Below, one piece after another: positions 35,769-44,569 of a stretch of DNA of 64,000 nt. The stretch is taken from NCBI GenBank assembly GCA_002691145.1, contig NZHE01000024.1, positions 72,094 through 136,093 of the forward strand, given 5' to 3'. Origin of the DNA: Rickettsiales bacterium. GTDB lineage: Bacteria; Pseudomonadota; Alphaproteobacteria; Methylaequorales; Methylaequoraceae. A program made the position numbers and the translations under genes. The notes under the pieces are model-generated. The model was given only the letters and a program-made list of their open reading frames with translations, was not told the DNA's origin and made no database searches. Position 1 is the stretch's first letter. Each line of letters opens with the position of its first letter.

Positions 35769-36431
35769 TTAATCTTCCAAAGATAATCTGTAACCATAAC
35801 CTCTTTCTGTTTTTATCAAATTAGCACCTAGTTTTTTTCTTAGTCTTCCAATAAAAACTTCTATAGTATTTGAGTCTCTATCAAAGTCTTGATCGTATAT
35901 ATGTTCGGTTAACTCGGTTCTAGTTATAATCTTATCCTGATGATGAAGAAAATACTCAATGATTTTATATTCATGAGAAGTTAGTTTTAACTTAGTACCG
36001 TTGATAAAAACTTTATTTGATTTGGTATCAATTTTAAGCGGTCCACACTCAATATCTGATGATGCGTGACCGGCCGATCTTCTAATAAGGGCTCTCAATC
36101 TAGCTAACAACTCTTCCATCTGAAATGGTTTTGTAACGTAATCATCTGCACCAGAATCAAATCCTGAAACTTTTTCACTCCATCTATCTCTCGCTGTTAA
36201 TATTAATACAGGAAATTTTTTTTTATCCTTTCTCCATTTTTCTAGTACTGTAAGACCATCAATTTTTGGTAATCCAAGATCTAAAATTACTGTATCATAG
36301 GGTTCCGTATCTCCAAGAAAATGACCCTCCTCACCGTCACTTGCTGTATCTACAGTATAACCATTATCCTCTAAGGATTGTTTTATCTGTTTTAATAAAT
36401 TAGGATCATCTTCTACTAATAAAACTCTCAT
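35769..36431 (-). CDS. OmpR-family response regulator
   Basis: A 220-residue regulator with an N-terminal receiver (acidic pocket E7-D9, phospho-acceptor D51 in VILDLGLPKIDG, Lys in TKPF near 103) and a C-terminal winged helix with LTSHEYKIIEYFLHH and VEVFIGRLRKKLGANLIKTERGYGYRL-type ending. It is co-transcribed with the upstream PepSY gene (1-base overlap) and the downstream kinase. Targets are not visible in the sequence. Confidence 0.94.
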   Translation of the reverse strand: MRVLLVEDDPNLLKQIKQSLEDNGYTVDTASDGEEGHFLGDTEPYDTVILDLGLPKIDGLTVLEKWRKDKKKFPVLILTARDRWSEKVSGFDSGADDYVTKPFQMEELLARLRALIRRSAGHASSDIECGPLKIDTKSNKVFINGTKLKLTSHEYKIIEYFLHHQDKIITRTELTEHIYDQDFDRDSNTIEVFIGRLRKKLGANLIKTERGYGYRLSLED

Positions 36432-36748
36432 TATTTTGCCCCTCCTTCGATTAAAAGAACCGTCGAGGTTCCTGCATCTACTCTTAAATTAATGACTTTG
36501 TTGTTCTCGTCTATCATTCTAATATCATATACCCATCCAAAAAGTCCTTTTTCGCTATCTTTTAAATTAATCGCTAAAATCCTTCCATCAAATTTTTCTT
36601 GAATTGATTCCAATATTTGAGCTAAAGGTAATATTTCTCCACTTTTTACCGCCTCAATTGCTTTTTCGTGATCATTATAGTTTGCCAAACTATAAGTTGA
36701 TAATTCAAAAAATGTTATAATCAAGCATAAAAAAAATCTAGATTTCAA
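36431..36748 (-). CDS. PepSY-domain exported small protein
   Basis: A 105-residue protein with a signal peptide (RFFLCLIITFFELSTYSLA) and one PepSY domain (about 45-105, with ILPLAQILESIQEKF and WVYDIRMIDENNKVINLRVDAGT). Small periplasmic PepSY proteins encoded beside two-component systems can modulate the kinase, so I infer a sensory or inhibitory role for the kinase two genes downstream. Overlaps with mutY (4 bases) and the regulator (1 base) suggest one transcript. Confidence 0.82.
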   Translation of the reverse strand: MKSRFFLCLIITFFELSTYSLANYNDHEKAIEAVKSGEILPLAQILESIQEKFDGRILAINLKDSEKGLFGWVYDIRMIDENNKVINLRVDAGTSTVLLIEGGAK

Positions 36749-37824
36749 TTAATAACCTCGCTTGTAATCTTTGACATTAATTTTGAAAAAGGAAAATCAA
36801 TGAATTTATCTTTTTCAACCCAAAGTCCAGAATTAGTAACTATCTTATCTTTTGTAGATTCTATCTTAACAATAAAAAGTTTTAAATCAAAACCAGAAAA
36901 ATTATGTTTAATAGTACCTAACTCTAGGTAAGAATTTACTAAAAAATTAGATTTTATCCATGAATTAATTGTTTTTTTTTTTAATAAATTAATGTCACTT
37001 GTTTTATTAATTGAGAAAAAATCTGAAGTTGGAAATCCAAACATACCTTGTAAAAGTTTTTCTTCTGATTTAACAATAAGATATTTTTTTTTAAATTTTA
37101 TTAAAAATACTATTCCGAATTTTTTATTTCTAATTTTTTTTGGTTTTTCAACGTGTTCTCTTTTATTAATGTTGAAATCACATAAACAGTTCACTGGACA
37201 AACACTACATTTAGGTTTTTTTGTAATACAAATAGTTGCACCTAAATCCATTAAACTTTGACAGTATTCTGAACGATTGTTTTGAGGAGTTAAACTTTGT
37301 GCATAAAATAAAATTTTTTTAAGGTAGTTCTTTTCCTTTTCGTCAAGATTAAATGCTCTTGACAGGATTCTTTTAATATTTCCATCAATAACTGCCCTAT
37401 TACCATTTTTAAGAATTGCTGAAATAGATGCAGCTGTATAATCTCCAATTCCTGGAAGCTTTATTAGATTATCAAATGCTAGATAAATTTTTTTTTTTTT
37501 TAATATTTCAAGAGTTCTATAAATATTATGAGCTCTTTGATAGTATCCTAGTCCCTTCCAAGCTAATAAAATATCATTAAGTGTGGCGGATTTAAAACTT
37601 TTAAAATTTGGCCATTTTTTTTTAAATTTTACAAAATATGGTATAACAGTATTAACTTTAGTTTGTTGCAACATGACCTCGCTAATCCAAATAGAATAGA
37701 AATTTTGGTTTTTTTTTTTTCTCCACGGTAAATTTCTCTTATTAATTGCGTACCAATTCAATAAATGGTTTACCCATGTCTTTTTTTTTTTTAAGATGAT
37801 ATTATTTGTTAAACTTTTAAGCAT
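36745..37824 (-). CDS. mutY: A/G-specific adenine glycosylase
   Basis: MutY removes adenine opposite 8-oxoguanine. The 359 aa show the catalytic Glu E49 in WISEVMLQQT, the HhH LPGIGDYTAASISAI with AVIDGNIKRILSRAF (catalytic Asp) and the 4Fe-4S loop C-x6-C-x2-C-x5-C (in CITKKPKCSVCPVNCLC). A C-terminal NUDIX-like 8-oxoG domain follows. Poly-T runs of 14 (37488-37501) and 12 (37781-37792) lie inside the frame and are intact. The start codon is only 8 bases from the divergent DciA-like start. Confidence 0.96.
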   Translation of the reverse strand: MLKSLTNNIILKKKKTWVNHLLNWYAINKRNLPWRKKKNQNFYSIWISEVMLQQTKVNTVIPYFVKFKKKWPNFKSFKSATLNDILLAWKGLGYYQRAHNIYRTLEILKKKKIYLAFDNLIKLPGIGDYTAASISAILKNGNRAVIDGNIKRILSRAFNLDEKEKNYLKKILFYAQSLTPQNNRSEYCQSLMDLGATICITKKPKCSVCPVNCLCDFNINKREHVEKPKKIRNKKFGIVFLIKFKKKYLIVKSEEKLLQGMFGFPTSDFFSINKTSDINLLKKKTINSWIKSNFLVNSYLELGTIKHNFSGFDLKLFIVKIESTKDKIVTNSGLWVEKDKFIDFPFSKLMSKITSEVIN

Positions 37825-37832
37825 TTTTAAAT

Positions 37833-38162
37833 ATGAGTAAAAAAAATCTTTCTAATCCAAATTCTATAGCATCTATAATCCCAACTATACTAAAACCAAT
37901 TAAAAAAAAATTTTCTACTAAATTTTTGGAACTTAGTTGCAATTGGGAAAATATATTTGAAAAAGATTTTACCAGAAAATGTTCGCCTTTAAAATGTTAT
38001 AAACTTAACGATAAAAATATTTTAGAAATAACGGTTGTTAGTATTTATGCACTCGAATATTCATTTCGTCTAGAGGAGATTAAAAAAAAAATTAATTGCT
38101 TTTTTAAAGCTGACTACATAGATAGTATAAAAATAAAGAAAATTTATGTAAATAATATATAA
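37833..38162 (+). CDS. DUF721/DciA-like protein
   Basis: A 109-residue protein with the DUF721 layout: SIASIIPTILKPIKKKF, a central WENIFEKDFTRKCSPLKC and a beta region ILEITVVSIYALEYSFRLEEIKKKIN. DciA loads or operates replicative helicase in bacteria lacking DnaC; many DUF721 proteins in alphaproteobacteria sit next to mutY as here. Helicase-loader function is inferred from family. It is followed after 1 base by the dsbA-like gene. Confidence 0.75.
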   Translation: MSKKNLSNPNSIASIIPTILKPIKKKFSTKFLELSCNWENIFEKDFTRKCSPLKCYKLNDKNILEITVVSIYALEYSFRLEEIKKKINCFFKADYIDSIKIKKIYVNNI

Positions 38163-38163
38163 A

Positions 38164-38778
38164 ATGATACCTTTTAAAAATAAAATAGTTTGCTTTTTAT
38201 CAGTACTTGTTTTTTTACTACTACCAACTTTATCGAAATCTCAAATCGTAGATACACTAGAAGCACTTGAAGAAAAAGCCCTAGGAAATAAAGATGCTAA
38301 AATTAAAATGATAGAATTTGCATCATTAACTTGCGGACACTGTGCAAAATTTCATAATGAAGTTATGCCTCAGATTAAAGAAAAATATATAAAAAATGGG
38401 GATGTTCTTTTTGTTTATAATGATTTTCCGTTAGACAAATTTGCTCTCAAGGCCTCAATTATTGCTAGATGTTCAGGAAACAAAAATTATTTTAATTTCT
38501 TAGATGTATTTTATAAAAAACAGAAGGATTGGACTCGTACGAAAGATCCATTTAAATCACTTCTTAAGATTGCTAAGTTTGGAGGTCTTAAAGACGATGA
38601 TATAAAAGTATGTGTTGGAAATAAATCAATTGAAGACGGAATTCTGAAAAATAGACTGAGATATACTAAAGAATATGAAATAAAAGCTACTCCTACTATT
38701 TATTTTAACAACAAGAAGTACGAGGGAGTTTTGAGTATTGAAGCTATTGAGAAAAAAATAGAATCTCTTTTAAAATAA
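38164..38778 (+). CDS. DsbA-family thiol:disulfide oxidoreductase
   Basis: An exported thioredoxin-fold protein of 204 aa: a signal peptide (about 1-26), the active site CGHC at 57-60 in SLTCGHCAKFH, and the cis-Pro loop KATPTIYFNN near 180. It belongs to the DsbA/BdbD-like group usual between mutY/DUF721 and smc in alphaproteobacteria. The substrate is not known; the ScsB/DsbD-like protein at 46426 could be a reducing partner. Confidence 0.9.
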   Translation: MIPFKNKIVCFLSVLVFLLLPTLSKSQIVDTLEALEEKALGNKDAKIKMIEFASLTCGHCAKFHNEVMPQIKEKYIKNGDVLFVYNDFPLDKFALKASIIARCSGNKNYFNFLDVFYKKQKDWTRTKDPFKSLLKIAKFGGLKDDDIKVCVGNKSIEDGILKNRLRYTKEYEIKATPTIYFNNKKYEGVLSIEAIEKKIESLLK

Positions 38779-38791
38779 TAAATTAAAAAAA

Positions 38792-41700
38792 TTGATTAAA
38801 GTAAACAAGTTAAAAATTTCAGGATTTAAATCTTTCGCATTTCCATCTGAAATTGAAATCCATGACGGTGTCACAGGCGTAATAGGTCCTAATGGATGTG
38901 GAAAATCAAATATTTTTGAAGCTATAAGATGGGTAATGGGTGAAACATCATCCAAAAGCCTTCGTTCAGGATCAATGGACGAGGTTATATTTAGTGGAAC
39001 AGAAAAGGTTCCCGCAAAAAATTTTGCAGAAGTAAATATTTATTTAGAGAAATTAGAACAAGATAATAATTCTAATAGAGAGCAAATTATTATTTCAAGA
39101 ATATTAGAGAGAGGGGTTGGTTCTTTTTATAAAATAAATAATAAAGATGTTAGGGCGAAAGACGTTTTAGTTTTATTCTCAGACACAGGAAGTGGACCTC
39201 GCTCGAGTTCAATAATCGGACAGGGCAATATAGACCAAATCATTAATTTCAAACCAATTGAAAGAAAGATAATTCTAGAGGAAGCAGCCGGCACATCAGG
39301 ATTACAGTCAAGAAGACACGAATCAGAACTAAAATTATCTGCTACCGAAGTTAATTTAGATAGATTATCTGATACTATTTTGTCACTGGAGAATCAAGAA
39401 AAATCATTAAATAGACAAGCTCGACAGGCTGATAGATATCAAGAAATTACTGATAAAATTAAAAATAATGAATCCAAACTTTTATTTCAAGAATGGAATC
39501 AATTCGAGTCTGAGCACGACACTTTAATAAAAAAATCAGAGGATCTGAAAAAAAGCTTAGCCTTATCAAATGACAAGTTAAAAACTTTCGAAAGGAAAAA
39601 AAAATCTATCGAATCAAGTTATAATATCTCAAGTGAGAAATTACTAAAACTTGAAAGAGAAGCGCAATTAAAATCATCTGAAAAAAATATTTTAATTAAT
39701 AAAAAAGATTTACTTTCTAACAAAAAGCAAGATATTTTGTACGCCCTGGAAATTATAGAAAAAGACAGTTCAAACGAAAAAAATAAGATTGTAGAGTTTG
39801 AAAGAAAGATTAAGAATATAAAAAATGAAGTTAATAATTTTAACATAGAAAAGTTAAAGACATTATTTAAAAATCATCAAACTGAGGAGTTCAAACTTCA
39901 GGAAAAATTAAAAGTTTTTGAATCAAGTCTTGCCAATGAAATGCAACTTGTATTGGGTGAAGAATTTAAGCAAGATACCATAAAAGAATCTAAAGATTTT
40001 TTAGAAAAGAAAAAAAATCAATTATCATTACAAGCAGACGAATTAAGTGCGAAAATTTTGCAATTGAAACAAAATCTTAAAAATGACAAAACTAATGAAT
40101 ATAAGAAAAAAATTGCAGTTCAGAGAACAAATATTCAAGAAAGACAAAATGAAAGTAATAAACTAAACAATCAGAAAGAAAAAGAAATCGAAAAATTAAA
40201 AAAACATCAGCTTAAAATAGAAAACACGAAGAATAAAATAACAGAGATTAAAACTGAAATAAATACTTTAACTAATCTAATTAAAAAATTTGATATTAAC
40301 GAGAATTCAATTTTCAATCTTCTCAAAATAAAAAAAGGTTATGAAAATGCGGTATATTCAGTATTAGAGAATGAGTTAAGTGCTGATATTAACCAATATA
40401 AAAAAAGATGGACTAAAAAAGAGATTGCTAGTTTAGTAGAGGACGACAAAGACTCTTTAAAAAATTATGTACTTGCCCCCGTTGAATTAGAGGCAATTTT
40501 ATCTCAATTTATATTATTGAAAAATGATAATCTTGATTTTGATGATAAAAAAATAAAAGTTGGTCAAGTGTTTGTTACGAAAAAAGGCAGTTTTAAAAGA
40601 TGGGATGGATATATAAAAAATAAAAATAATGAAGAAAAAAACTGGTACGATTACAAAGATACAATTAAAAGTTTAAATTTTGATTTAGAAAAATACAATA
40701 AAGTTCTAATAGAGCTAAATATAGATAAAGAAAAGTGTGAAGAAATAATTAATTCAAATGAGGAGAATACAAATAATTTAATATTAAGCATACAGAATTT
40801 GAAAAATGATATGGATGAAACAACTAATGCTCAACGAACTTATCAAGAGGAAAGAGCCTCACAATTAAATAGTTTTGATAAGTTAAATGAAAACTATAAG
40901 TTTTTGAACGAAGAAATTCTATCAATAAATACAGAGTTAAAAAAAATAAGCCAAAACAAAGAGAAATCTATTTCTAACGGAAATGGAAATAAAAAAAATA
41001 ATAGTCTTAGCATAAAATTATCAATTAAAGAGATTCAATCAAAATTAAGTGCAAAAAGAAGAATATTATCTGAACTGAACGAAAAAATTTTAGGTATGGA
41101 AATAAATTTAAAGTATTTAAAGAATGACCTAAAACAGACTGAAAGTTTTAAAGTTCAAGCCGAAGAACAACTTTTGAATTTGAAAGAAAGATTTAAAAAA
41201 TATAGTTATGAAAAAGAAGATCTTTCAAATTCTCCCATCGAGTTAGATAATAAGATTTTAGATCTTAATGAAAAACTGAAAGATATTGATATAAAGTTCA
41301 AAGTGAAAGATTTAGAAGTTGTAAATCTAAAAAAAGAATTAAACCAAATTAATGAAAACATAAAAGAAATTGATTTTTCAAGGGCTGATAAAAAGACTGA
41401 CCTAATAAGAAATGAGGAGAATCAAGTCCATTTAAATGAGAAAAAAAATGACTTACGGGGTATAATATTTCAAAGGCTAAAATGTAATCCAGAGGAGATA
41501 ACACATAAGTTTGGAATACAAAATAATAATGGTGAATTAATTGAAGATTTAAAAGAAAGCCTAAATAGATTGAATCTTCAAAGAGAACAGATGGGGCCTG
41601 TGAATTTACGTGCAAATATTGAAAAAAAAGAAATAACTAAAAAAATAGAGGAATATGAATTAGAGAAAAATGATTTGTATCAAGCAATTCAAAAACTAAG

Positions 41701-42214
41701 ACAAGGAATTAGTCAAATTAATAGTGAAGGTAAAAAAAAACTATTAAGTGCATTCGAGGATGTTAATAAAAATTTCGCTTATTTATTTGAAAAATTATTT
41801 GAGGGTGGTAATGCACGTCTTGAGTTATTAGCTTCTGATGATCCTCTTCAGACTGGTGTAGAAATATTTGCTAGACCTCCTGGAAAAAAGCTAACAAGTA
41901 TTAACCTCTTATCTGGTGGTGAGAAAACTCTAACTGCCATAGCTCTAATATTTTCAATTTTTTTAATAAATCCCTCTCCAATCTGTATTCTTGACGAGGT
42001 TGATGCTGCACTTGACGATTCTAACGTAGAAAAATTTTGTCAACTGATGAATGAAATTAAAAATAATACTAGAACAAAATTCTTAATAATTTCACATCAT
42101 AAAACAACTATGTCTATGGTAGACAGAGTTTATGGTGTTACAATGAGTCAAAAAGGAATATCTGATATTGTGTCAGTTGATTTTAGTGACAGTACAAGCT
42201 TAAATTCAATATAA
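38792..42214 (+). CDS. smc: Chromosome segregation protein SMC
   Basis: The condensin ATPase of 1140 aa. The N-terminal Walker A is GPNGCGKSN (about 32-40), followed by the Q-loop-proximal SSIIGQGNIDQI, a long coiled coil (about 165-480), a reduced hinge (about 505-600), a second coiled coil (to about 980) and the C-terminal LSGGEKTLTAIALIF plus Walker B ICILDEVDAALDD. The start is TTG, supported by the immediate IKVNKLKISGFKSF that begins SMC proteins. No scpA/scpB are nearby. Confidence 0.96.
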   Translation: MIKVNKLKISGFKSFAFPSEIEIHDGVTGVIGPNGCGKSNIFEAIRWVMGETSSKSLRSGSMDEVIFSGTEKVPAKNFAEVNIYLEKLEQDNNSNREQIIISRILERGVGSFYKINNKDVRAKDVLVLFSDTGSGPRSSSIIGQGNIDQIINFKPIERKIILEEAAGTSGLQSRRHESELKLSATEVNLDRLSDTILSLENQEKSLNRQARQADRYQEITDKIKNNESKLLFQEWNQFESEHDTLIKKSEDLKKSLALSNDKLKTFERKKKSIESSYNISSEKLLKLEREAQLKSSEKNILINKKDLLSNKKQDILYALEIIEKDSSNEKNKIVEFERKIKNIKNEVNNFNIEKLKTLFKNHQTEEFKLQEKLKVFESSLANEMQLVLGEEFKQDTIKESKDFLEKKKNQLSLQADELSAKILQLKQNLKNDKTNEYKKKIAVQRTNIQERQNESNKLNNQKEKEIEKLKKHQLKIENTKNKITEIKTEINTLTNLIKKFDINENSIFNLLKIKKGYENAVYSVLENELSADINQYKKRWTKKEIASLVEDDKDSLKNYVLAPVELEAILSQFILLKNDNLDFDDKKIKVGQVFVTKKGSFKRWDGYIKNKNNEEKNWYDYKDTIKSLNFDLEKYNKVLIELNIDKEKCEEIINSNEENTNNLILSIQNLKNDMDETTNAQRTYQEERASQLNSFDKLNENYKFLNEEILSINTELKKISQNKEKSISNGNGNKKNNSLSIKLSIKEIQSKLSAKRRILSELNEKILGMEINLKYLKNDLKQTESFKVQAEEQLLNLKERFKKYSYEKEDLSNSPIELDNKILDLNEKLKDIDIKFKVKDLEVVNLKKELNQINENIKEIDFSRADKKTDLIRNEENQVHLNEKKNDLRGIIFQRLKCNPEEITHKFGIQNNNGELIEDLKESLNRLNLQREQMGPVNLRANIEKKEITKKIEEYELEKNDLYQAIQKLRQGISQINSEGKKKLLSAFEDVNKNFAYLFEKLFEGGNARLELLASDDPLQTGVEIFARPPGKKLTSINLLSGGEKTLTAIALIFSIFLINPSPICILDEVDAALDDSNVEKFCQLMNEIKNNTRTKFLIISHHKTTMSMVDRVYGVTMSQKGISDIVSVDFSDSTSLNSI

Positions 42215-42219
42215 TTTAG

Positions 42220-42489
42220 ATGGCAGAAAGAAATAATATCGAACAGAAAATAAAGAGTTTTAAGCAGAAAAACAAGACTAAAAATAATGAAGTAAAAAAA
42301 AACAGTTTTGGTTTTGCATATAAAATTTCCGTTGATTTGATAGCGTCAGTTGTTGTTGGATGTTTGATAGGATTAGGACTAGATTCTATATTTAACTCTA
42401 AACCAGTCTTTTTTTTAATTTTTTTATTTTTAGGTATTGCGGCGGGTTTCTGGAATATGTATCGTACAATTTTAAATTTAGATAAATAA
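42220..42489 (+). CDS. atpI: ATP synthase protein I (AtpI-like)
   Basis: An 89-residue protein with two helices (about 40-58 and 63-82) containing VVVGCLIGLGLDSIFNSKP and a Lys/Asn-rich N-terminus. It matches the small AtpI/AtpQ protein that precedes atpB and helps assembly of the c ring. It lies 5 bases after smc and 17 before atpB. Confidence 0.85.
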   Translation: MAERNNIEQKIKSFKQKNKTKNNEVKKNSFGFAYKISVDLIASVVVGCLIGLGLDSIFNSKPVFFLIFLFLGIAAGFWNMYRTILNLDK

Positions 42490-42506
42490 CATTTGTTAAC
42501 ATAAAA

Positions 42507-43247
42507 ATGGCTAGTCCCTTAGAACAATTTGAGATTAAAACAATTATACCAATTGAATTATCTGGTTATGATATCTCATTTACAAATTCATCTCTTGCCA
42601 TGTTAGGATCAATTTTTATAGTTACTTTTGTATTATTTTTAGGATTAAGAAAAACAACTCTTATACCTGGAAAACTTCAATCGTTTATTGAGCTAAGTTA
42701 CGAGTTTATAGCTAATATGATTTCAGATAATATTGGTAAAGAAGGTATAAAGTATTTTCCTTTTATATTTACTCTTTTCTTTTTTATTTTATTAGGTAAT
42801 TTAGTTGGAATGTTGCCATTTAGTTTTACATGGACAAGTCATATTATTGTAACTTTTGCAATTTCATTTTTCATTTTTTTAGCAGCTACTTTTATAGCGA
42901 TTTTCAAACATGGAATCATAAATTTTCTTGCTTTCTTTGCTCCCTCTGGAGTTCCAAAAGTAATGTTATTACTTTTAGTTCCAATTGAAATAATCTCATA
43001 TCTTTCAAGACCTGTAAGCTTATCAGTACGATTATTTGCAAATATGATGGCTGGTCATACCTTATTAAAAGTAATTGGCGGCTTTGTTTTTGTTTTAGGG
43101 ATTAATACATTTTTGGTCGGTGCTTTAATTCCAGTAACCTTTTTAATTGCATTAACTGGTTTAGAGATAGTGATAGCTTTTTTGCAGGCTTATGTATTTG
43201 CAATTTTAACTTGTTTATATATAAATGATGCAATACATTTACATTAA
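42507..43247 (+). CDS. atpB: ATP synthase F0 subunit a
   Basis: The stator half-channel of the proton path. The 246 aa have six or so helices and the essential Arg R175 in SRPVSLSVRLFANMMAGH. The C-terminal EIVIAFLQAYVFAILTCLYINDAIH is typical. F0 genes are separate from F1 here, the usual alphaproteobacterial arrangement. Confidence 0.97.
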   Translation: MASPLEQFEIKTIIPIELSGYDISFTNSSLAMLGSIFIVTFVLFLGLRKTTLIPGKLQSFIELSYEFIANMISDNIGKEGIKYFPFIFTLFFFILLGNLVGMLPFSFTWTSHIIVTFAISFFIFLAATFIAIFKHGIINFLAFFAPSGVPKVMLLLLVPIEIISYLSRPVSLSVRLFANMMAGHTLLKVIGGFVFVLGINTFLVGALIPVTFLIALTGLEIVIAFLQAYVFAILTCLYINDAIHLH

Positions 43248-43261
43248 ATTTAATTTTTAAT

Positions 43262-43268
43262 AGGAGAT
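43262..43268 (+). promoter_or_regulatory. Strong Shine-Dalgarno of atpE
   Basis: AGGAGAT lies 3 bases before the atpE ATG, the best ribosome site seen in the window. This fits the need for about ten c subunits per complex from a shared transcript. Confidence 0.7.
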
Positions 43269-43271
43269 ATT

Positions 43272-43499
43272 ATGGATATTGAAGCTGCAAAATTGTTAGG
43301 TGCTGGAATCGCCGTTCTTGGTGTTATTGGCTCAGGAATAGGTATTGGTAATATTTTTGCAGCATTTATTAATGCTGTAGGAAGAAACCCAGGTGCTAGA
43401 GAGCATGTATTTACAATGACTATGCTTGGTTTTGCTCTTGTGGAAGCCCTTGCTTTATTTGCCCTTATCATTGCATTGTTACTCCTATTTGTCTTTTAA
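43272..43499 (+). CDS. atpE: ATP synthase F0 subunit c
   Basis: The c-ring subunit, a 75-residue helical hairpin: Gly-rich first helix (GAGIAVLGVIGSGIGIGNIFA), polar loop RNP (38-40) and the ion-carrying E58 in GFALVEALALF. Residues around the Glu look like the proton type, without the Na+-site Gln and Ser/Thr. The preceding ribosome site is unusually strong. Confidence 0.97.
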   Translation: MDIEAAKLLGAGIAVLGVIGSGIGIGNIFAAFINAVGRNPGAREHVFTMTMLGFALVEALALFALIIALLLLFVF

Positions 43500-43502
43500 G
43501 AA

Positions 43503-44066
43503 ATGTGCTTAAACAAAAAATATATTTTAATTTTTTTATATTTTTTTCCCTTATTTTTAAAAGCTGAAGAATCAAAAGGAGGAATGCCTCAACTTGATCC
43601 TTCATCATATGTTTCTCAAGTTTTTTGGTTAGTTATTTTTTTTACTATTCTATATTTACTAGTTAGTTTTATTTTCTTTCCAAAAATAATTGATATTAGA
43701 GAATATCGAGAGAAAGTCATAAATGATTATATAAAATCAGCAGAAAATTTAAATACTGAAGCTAACGAACTTGAAAAAGAGATTAAAGATGAAATAGCAG
43801 CTTGTGAGAATGAAGTTAACAAAATTATAAAGAAATCTATGGATAGTAGTAAATCCTTTTTTGATGCAGAAATAAAAGTTGTAAATGGCGAAATTGAAAA
43901 AAAAATTGAAAGAGCAACAGAAGAATTAAAAGAAAGAAAAAATGAAATAGAAAATTCTCTATATTTGCATTCCTCAGAATTATCAAATTTAATGTATAAG
44001 AAAATTCTTACTACAGAAAATGCTATAAGTCCTGATGAATTTAAAAAAATATTAAATACAAGCTAG
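43503..44066 (+). CDS. atpG: ATP synthase F0 subunit b'
   Basis: The b'-type peripheral stalk subunit of alphaproteobacteria, 187 aa. A signal-like lead (YILIFLYFFPLFLKAEE) is followed by the membrane helix SQVFWLVIFFTILYLLVSF and a long charged coil. The GGMPQLDPSSYVSQVFWL run is the b' hallmark. It lies 3 bases after atpE and 11 before atpF. Confidence 0.88.
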   Translation: MCLNKKYILIFLYFFPLFLKAEESKGGMPQLDPSSYVSQVFWLVIFFTILYLLVSFIFFPKIIDIREYREKVINDYIKSAENLNTEANELEKEIKDEIAACENEVNKIIKKSMDSSKSFFDAEIKVVNGEIEKKIERATEELKERKNEIENSLYLHSSELSNLMYKKILTTENAISPDEFKKILNTS

Positions 44067-44077
44067 GATAATATATT

Positions 44078-44569
44078 ATGGAATTTTTAAACGATGCAAC
44101 TATTTGGGTTGCTACCTCATTTATACTGTTTATTCTTCTTGTAATAAAACCAATTTTACGTTCTTCAAATCAGATGTTGTCTCAAAAATCAAAGCTAATC
44201 GAAGACCAAATAAATGATGCGAAAGCAATTAGGGATGAGTCGAAAAAAGTATTAGAAAACTTTAAAAAGGAAAAGCTTATTACCGATAAGAAGATTATAG
44301 AGATGATTGAAAACGCAAAAAAAGAAGCCTTAGATATACAAAATAAAATGAAAAAAAGTCTTTCTGATACCATTAAAAATAAAGAAAAAACTTGCGAAGA
44401 AAGAATAAATCAAGTTAAACAAAAAATAGAAAAAGAAATCTCAAAAAAAATCCTCATCACTGCTAGCAAAGTAACTAAAGAAAGGATCTTAAAAGATCTT
44501 TCTGAACAAAAAGATGAAGAATTAATAAAAAAATCAATTAAAAATGTAGACTTTAAAATTAATGAATAA
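44078..44569 (+). CDS. atpF: ATP synthase F0 subunit b
   Basis: The second peripheral stalk subunit, 163 aa: an N-terminal helix (TIWVATSFILFILLVIKPI) and a charged coiled coil to the C-terminus. It pairs with b' as a heterodimer. It is the last F0 gene; the stop abuts the thrB start directly. Confidence 0.9.
   Translation: MEFLNDATIWVATSFILFILLVIKPILRSSNQMLSQKSKLIEDQINDAKAIRDESKKVLENFKKEKLITDKKIIEMIENAKKEALDIQNKMKKSLSDTIKNKEKTCEERINQVKQKIEKEISKKILITASKVTKERILKDLSEQKDEELIKKSIKNVDFKINE

Noticed and set aside
43272..43499. Sodium-type c ring
   Set aside because: The residues next to E58 are Ala and Leu, without the Gln and Ser/Thr that mark Na+ binding.
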